A stretch of DNA of 64,000 nucleotides from Jaltomata sinuosa (taxonomy: Eukaryota; Streptophyta; Magnoliopsida; Solanales; Solanaceae). The notes below the pieces were generated by a model. It saw only the letters and a list, made by a program, of their open reading frames with translations, did not search any database and had not been told where the DNA came from. Below are positions 59,901-64,000 of this stretch, one piece after another; the stretch's first letter is position 1, and each line of letters begins with the position of its first letter. Made by a program: the position numbers and the translations under genes. Location: assembly GCA_003996215.1 (NCBI GenBank), contig QJPP01004088.1:1-64000 (forward strand), read 5' to 3'.

Positions 59901-61537
59901 AAATGCATGGTCCCACACATTACCCATATCATCCCAGTTTTGCACAATTCCATTGTTGACGGGATAAGATATATCCAACTGATGGCGCAACTTCAAGCAA
60001 TCATCTCCCACAATAATATCCTAGAGGAAGAATGTAAAAGAATTGAACATTTGTCAACAAGTCTGTGAGTTGCGTTACTTATGAAGCTCAACAGTTAGAT
60101 CGCAAAGTATATAAGAGAAGGATATAAGACGAAAAGAGAGCACCGTATATAAGAGGAGATAATAACAAAAGAGATGGCAGGAAGATTCCCAATGTCCTAG
60201 TTGCAAGCTAGAAGTTCAAACAAAGAATCCAGGAATATACAATGTAAGCAGAACTCTAACAATCCCTGAGGTGTATTGGAACCAAAAAAAAAGGTAAAAC
60301 TTCATTTCACAAGAAGTAGCTATAACATCTGGTTTAGCAAGCAACTGTTGAACTAATGAAGTTACAACCCAGATTTTCTCTCTCTAGGAAGAGCTCCCTA
60401 GTTGTCTATAAATGCAAGAGAACTCTCACATTTTTCATTGAAGGGTAAGAATAAAGAGAGAGATGATTACCTTCAAGTCTTGTTCCATAAGGGATTCTTC
60501 ATATCTTAGCATTGGCCTCCCCACAACACAAGGAAATACAGATGTGGGAAAATTCTCACCCGCAAAGCCACACTTGACATACTGCATTAGTTCATCAGAA
60601 CATTGAGAATTGATACACAGCATTGTACTGTCCATTTAGACATCAAAAATAGTTCAAAAAGTGTATTAGGACCACCATGACTGGCCCCAAAAGAAAAGTC
60701 TAAAAGAGAAAAACAAACAAAAAGTAAGGCAATAGCTAGAATCATTAGTTACGTTTAAGCAAATGCTCGGTACAAACTCTCTTTCACTTCATACTGAAAA
60801 GCAGGTTCTGCTAGGAAATGAATAGCATCATGCTTGAGTTGGTGGGATGATGGTCTCCATAACCAGAAATTGAAGTCAAAGCTTATATCTTGTGAAGGAG
60901 AAGTGATTGACAAAGATCTGGTAACCATTTTGATCACGCTAGACTCAAACCAAAGTTTTTCTTTTTGATAAGATAATGGACTTCATAGATGGCATCAAGA
61001 AGATGCATAAATTACAGAGCATAGAAAATTACAAGACATTGTTAGCACTATTACAAAAGGCTAATCTAAAGTTAAGGAGCTAACAAAGTCCAAAAAAGCT
61101 TCAGGGGAAAAATTGCTCCAGTTTTCCTTTCTTTTTGATAAATCAAAACTGTAGTTTTTTGTGTAGGGATGAAATGTATCTAAATAGAGTGAATAGATAT
61201 AGAGGACTGACTGAAATGAATTTAGAAGAAACTCAGAAAACTTTGATTGATATGACACTGGGATAGTGTAATCTTCACAAAGAAAAGAGGGCATGGACTC
61301 TAGTTAGCAGATCGTGATTGAAGCAATTAAGCACAAGTAATTGAGAAATTCCTATTGCTTCCCTAGAAGTAATCAATTAAGCACAGTAGTTTCGTTTGAC
61401 AATTGCACACAATCTTCAGATTAAAAGTGTGCAACACCAATTCGGTTGGATTCGTATGAAATTAAAAACAGAATGTGAGAGAAGAAAGAGAATACCCCAG
61501 TGCCGTTGTCACAAACGATTACGTTTCTATTATCCAT
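53907..61537 (-). CDS. ARP2: Actin-related protein 2 (ARP2), 15 exons, complete
   Basis: Exons in coding order: 61537-61496, 60581-60471, 60020-59886, 59746-59675, 59579-59501, 59307-59258, 58943-58840, 58735-58667, 58592-58529, 58336-58268, 57754-57671, 57576-57518, 55184-55118, 54748-54665, 53987-53907. All borders are GT-AG, phases agree, and the total is 389 residues, the length I recall for Arabidopsis ARP2 (WURM). Actin-fold motifs are present: CDNGTG (phosphate loop 1), KCGFAGENFP, ILLTDPPLNP, VIDSGDGVTHV (phosphate loop 2), VLSGGSTMYPGLPSR, EFWINRQDYLEEG. The product pairs with ARP3 in the ARP2/3 complex and nucleates branched actin after SCAR/WAVE activation, needed for trichome and epidermal cell shape. 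Intron 12 (55185-57517) carries two Au-type SINE insertions. Confidence 0.97.
55909..56081 (-). mobile_element. Near full-length Au-type SINE with 14 bp target duplication
   Basis: In ARP2 intron 12. Left end (tail complement) GAACAACAACATACCCAGCG, then GGGGTCTGGGGAAGG, GTACGCC and AGACCCTTAGCTCAAG. AGATGAAAATATGG flanks it at 55895-55908 and 56082-56095. It lies on the minus strand, the same strand as the host gene. Family by recollection of the Au SINE consensus. Confidence 0.85.
56593..56617 (-). mobile_element. 25 bp Au-type SINE tail insertion with 18 bp target duplication
   Basis: In ARP2 intron 12. The insert is CAACAACAACAACATACCCA followed by five more bases. GGAGGTTCCGAAAAGCAA (56575-56592) and GGAGGTTCCGTAAAGCAA (56618-56635) flank it with one mismatch. 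Only the SINE 3' tail entered. Confidence 0.8.
57781..57916. repeat. Tandem duplication, 2 x about 68 bp, in ARP2 intron 11
   Basis: Copies start TAGCTTCATTCCACATACAT (57781) and TAGCTTCCTTCTACATACAT (57849), and both contain CATCAACCCA and GGAGAAGCA. Several differences suggest the duplication is not recent. Confidence 0.8.
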
Positions 61538-62807
61538 ATTGAAGCTACTCAGCTCGATCAATCATCGACTCCACTTTGACATTTTCTTTTCCCTTGCACA
61601 AACAGTAAAGATCGAAGCTTTTTTGTTGGTAAAGTCCGTCGAAACTTTTCAAAACATATTCCCTTTCCTTTCAGTCCTCCAATTTCGTAATTATTCACTT
61701 TTTACCTCTTTCTTCTCTCAACTTTCCTTCCTAAATCATAATTATAAAATTATCGGCTCAAAATTTTATGTTTTCTCATATACTAATGACAAATTGCAAC
61801 ATTTCTAGAATATTTATGTTTTTACCCTCCTCACCCAACTATTCAAAATTATCTTAAATTATTTTATATATGTTCTAAAAGCTTTTCATTTTTCATCCTC
61901 AATTATGTAAATAAATTTTTAAATTTTAGTTGTTATTTTATTATCCAACATTATTTATGCTTGAAAATTATTTTTTACTTTTAAAATTTATTTTTTTAAA
62001 AAAAGATTCTATAGGTTATTAAAAAGAAAAAGAAAAGATAAAAGTTGAAATTTAAAAAGTAAAATAAATATTTGACTAGTTAAGTGGCCTTGTGACTTGC
62101 GAGTGCTATAGATATATAGTTAAGTGACTTTTGGGCGGAGAAAAAAAGAAAAGCTTTTCGGTTACAAATACAAGAAACATAACTTTGCTAGGTAATTTTA
62201 GATGATTAAGTGACCATTTGACTAATGAACTATGTTTTTCACAATATTTTCCACATATCTGTTTGTATTATTTCTTCAAGATTTATAAATGGACTGGAAT
62301 TGATATTGAGCAAATCACGAAGGGTCCCTCATGCATTATAAGAAAGCAGTTAACTAAACTTCTGTCCGACCATAGATTTTGAGAGTAAACTTTTCTTCAG
62401 AAAAATCGAAAATATTATTAGTATTAGTTAATGAAATTTGATCAGTTTTTTAAATTTTATCTTCAAAAAACTCTTAAGGTAAAATGTATATCCAAATACA
62501 ACTTCAAGTTTCAAAACTTATTTTGCAACACAACTTCAAAAACTCTTTCTTTTTTCTTCACGTTTTAACTAAATCTATGACCAAACACCAGCTAATTTAC
62601 CAATAAATTCAAACTATTATGTTCCACAAAAGAGAGAGAAAAAAAGGAAAAATTTATTGAATTGTCCTTGTTATGTATTACCAAAAAAACAAAAATAGAT
62701 CCTCGTTGTTGTATCTCGTGTATATTAATGTGTCTGCTGCCTCCTGCATTTAGCATATGGAGAAGACCAATATATAGAATATTCTGAATGTACAAACATG
62801 TGGTATA
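61538..62807. other. ARP2 promoter side and intergenic region
   Basis: Upstream of the ARP2 ATG on the minus strand. It is very AT-rich. No reliable TATA box was chosen. A small MITE (62368-62587) lies in it. The left part must hold the ARP2 5' UTR and promoter. Confidence 0.5.
62368..62587. mobile_element. Small MITE, about 220 bp
   Basis: The left end GACCATAGATTTTGAGAG and the right end, on the other strand, TGTTTGGTCATAGATTTAG share the block CATAGATTT in inverted orientation. No ORF, AT-rich core. No target duplication was confirmed. Confidence 0.45.
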
Positions 62808-63106
62808 TCATCTGTAAGCCATTTCTTTCCCCAAGTCATTAGTAGAACTGAGACGGTTTTCTTGCATCACTTGAAATAGTTTGAAAATTGGATCTGGTTT
62901 TGAAGAAGATGATATTGATGCCAATATTTCATTGCTCAGTGCTTGATGCATCAAAGGGGATTTGCCTTGAATCCACTTCAAATGTTCAACAGCCAAACTT
63001 ATCTCTTCAGCATCAGCTAAAAATTTGAGGAAAATCAAATGGGAGTCTAATAATGCAATATCAGTGCTTTGATCACAAAGTAACTCCATTGCAGGAACCA
63101 AATAAC
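62808..63106 (-). CDS. Last exon of an unidentified gene, rest beyond the right edge
   Basis: An acceptor TATAATTGCAG ends at 63107 and the exon runs 63106-62808, entered in phase 1, to a TGA. It encodes about 99 residues from YLVPAMELLCDQ to KEMAYR. The visible part is helical-looking with VEHLKWIQGKSPLMHQALSN, LAVEH and FKLFQVMQENRL. A pentatricopeptide-repeat protein tail is possible, but I do not recognise it. Coding reality is supported by an open frame exactly bounded by an acceptor and a stop. Upstream exons lie past 64000. Confidence 0.55.
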
Positions 63107-63149
63107 CTGCAATTATAAGACAAAAGGACGCAGTTAAATATAAGAGTAA

Positions 63150-64000
63150 ATGCATCAGGACCCCCCTAAAGTTGGTCGTGATTTGGAAGTAGACACCTAA
63201 ACTTTACGGGGGTCCTATTACCCCACGAAACTAGTTACGACCATAATAAGTACCCCATTTGACCCATTTTTCTCAGCAGTTGTATTATCACGCAAGAGCG
63301 GAGCGTGAATGATAAAATTGATTGCCTCAAACCAATTAAAAAATGCCACATATGATGAGCAAAAAATAATCTTTTTAATTCTTTTTTTGCATTCCAGTTT
63401 TTAGAAATATTATTTAACTTTAATTTTTCAATATATTTATTTCTTTTCCCTTGTCTTCCTCACCCATTACCTTACCCTTTCTCTTTCTTCCTTACTTTTG
63501 TATTTCAAGTTTTCTTATGTGTAATTGTTCTTCTTCTTTTTTTCGTTTTCTTTGGTAGATTCGTCTAATTGAAGAAAAAATACTCAAAAATCATGATATT
63601 AATTTTTCGGCCAAAATTGTTAAGCATAATTTGATATTTATTGGCTCCGAATTAGTTTTTGCCCAAGTTACTTTGAAAAAGCAATATTATTACATTCTTT
63701 CTTCTTCTCTATTTTAGCTTGATTTGGTGGTTCTTCTCTCCTAAAAATTAGAGATCGAAATTTCGGCAATAATAAAGCTAACAAATGAAGAAAGAGATGG
63801 TTGATTTTGGGGTAAAGGTGCTTGAGAAGGAGGTGATTTATATTTTAAATATTGATTTGATAGTAATTTTAATTTTCTTACTTTGATTATTTGGTGATTT
63901 GGCAGTGATTTGATAGTGTTGGGTGGAGTTGGTGCTTATTGCCATGGTGGTGTTGGTGAATAAGTAAAATAATAAAATAAAATTCAGAATTCTAAGGAAG
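63150..64000. mobile_element. Intron sequence with a repeat-element end
   Basis: From about 63152 (ATGCATCAGGACCCCCCTAA) to about 63300 (CGCAAGAGCGGAGCGTGAAT) the sequence resembles the terminal part of a Mutator-like MITE common in Solanaceae, with the partner end outside the window. 63300-64000 is AT-rich with no supported gene and is probably intron of the unidentified minus-strand gene. Confidence 0.4.

Overview
The window is nuclear DNA of a flowering plant. It is AT-rich, its genes have many introns, and GT-AG splice sites are seen throughout. The mix of repeats (an Ogre/Tat LTR retrotransposon, TS-type and Au-type SINEs with TTG tails, an RTE-type LINE remnant, several MITE families) points to Solanaceae such as Nicotiana, Solanum or Capsicum. 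That assignment rests on recognising repeat families from memory, not on a search.

Layout. Positions 1-14811 are most of one minus-strand Ty3/gypsy element of the Ogre/Tat lineage, cut by the left window edge. Read on its own strand it has a 4.8 kb 5' LTR (14811-9977), a primer-binding site, a leader, an extra ORF1 broken by one TGA, gag-protease with a G-patch, a likely intron that removes the gag-pro stop, RT, two RNase H domains, integrase, and a tandem-repeat tract before the missing 3' LTR. ORF1 has one nonsense codon and pol has two one-base frame breaks, so this copy is decayed.

Positions 17.5-64 kb are gene space: an intronless EXO70 (EXO70C-like), a 7-exon RPRD/CID-domain gene, an intronless CC-type glutaredoxin, a 3-exon membrane-anchored ubiquitin-fold protein (MUB), a 2-exon GRAS factor closely resembling RAM1 (minus), a 2-exon Ole e 1 family protein, a complete 15-exon ARP2 (minus) and the last exon of an unidentified minus-strand gene. 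I rebuilt exon borders by hand from reading frame and splice sites. RPRD, MUB, GRAS, Ole e 1 and ARP2 all close in frame (524, 118, 701, 177 and 389 aa).

The genes are unrelated in function (exocytosis, transcription termination, redox control, membrane ubiquitin-fold, symbiosis-type transcription factor, secreted protein, actin nucleation), as expected for eukaryotic gene space. Their introns hold most of the small transposons. The most striking pattern is a series of Au-type SINE insertions of about 173, 94, 40 and 25 bp, each flanked by a target-site duplication of 11-18 bp. No CRISPR, operon or true tRNA/rRNA gene was seen.
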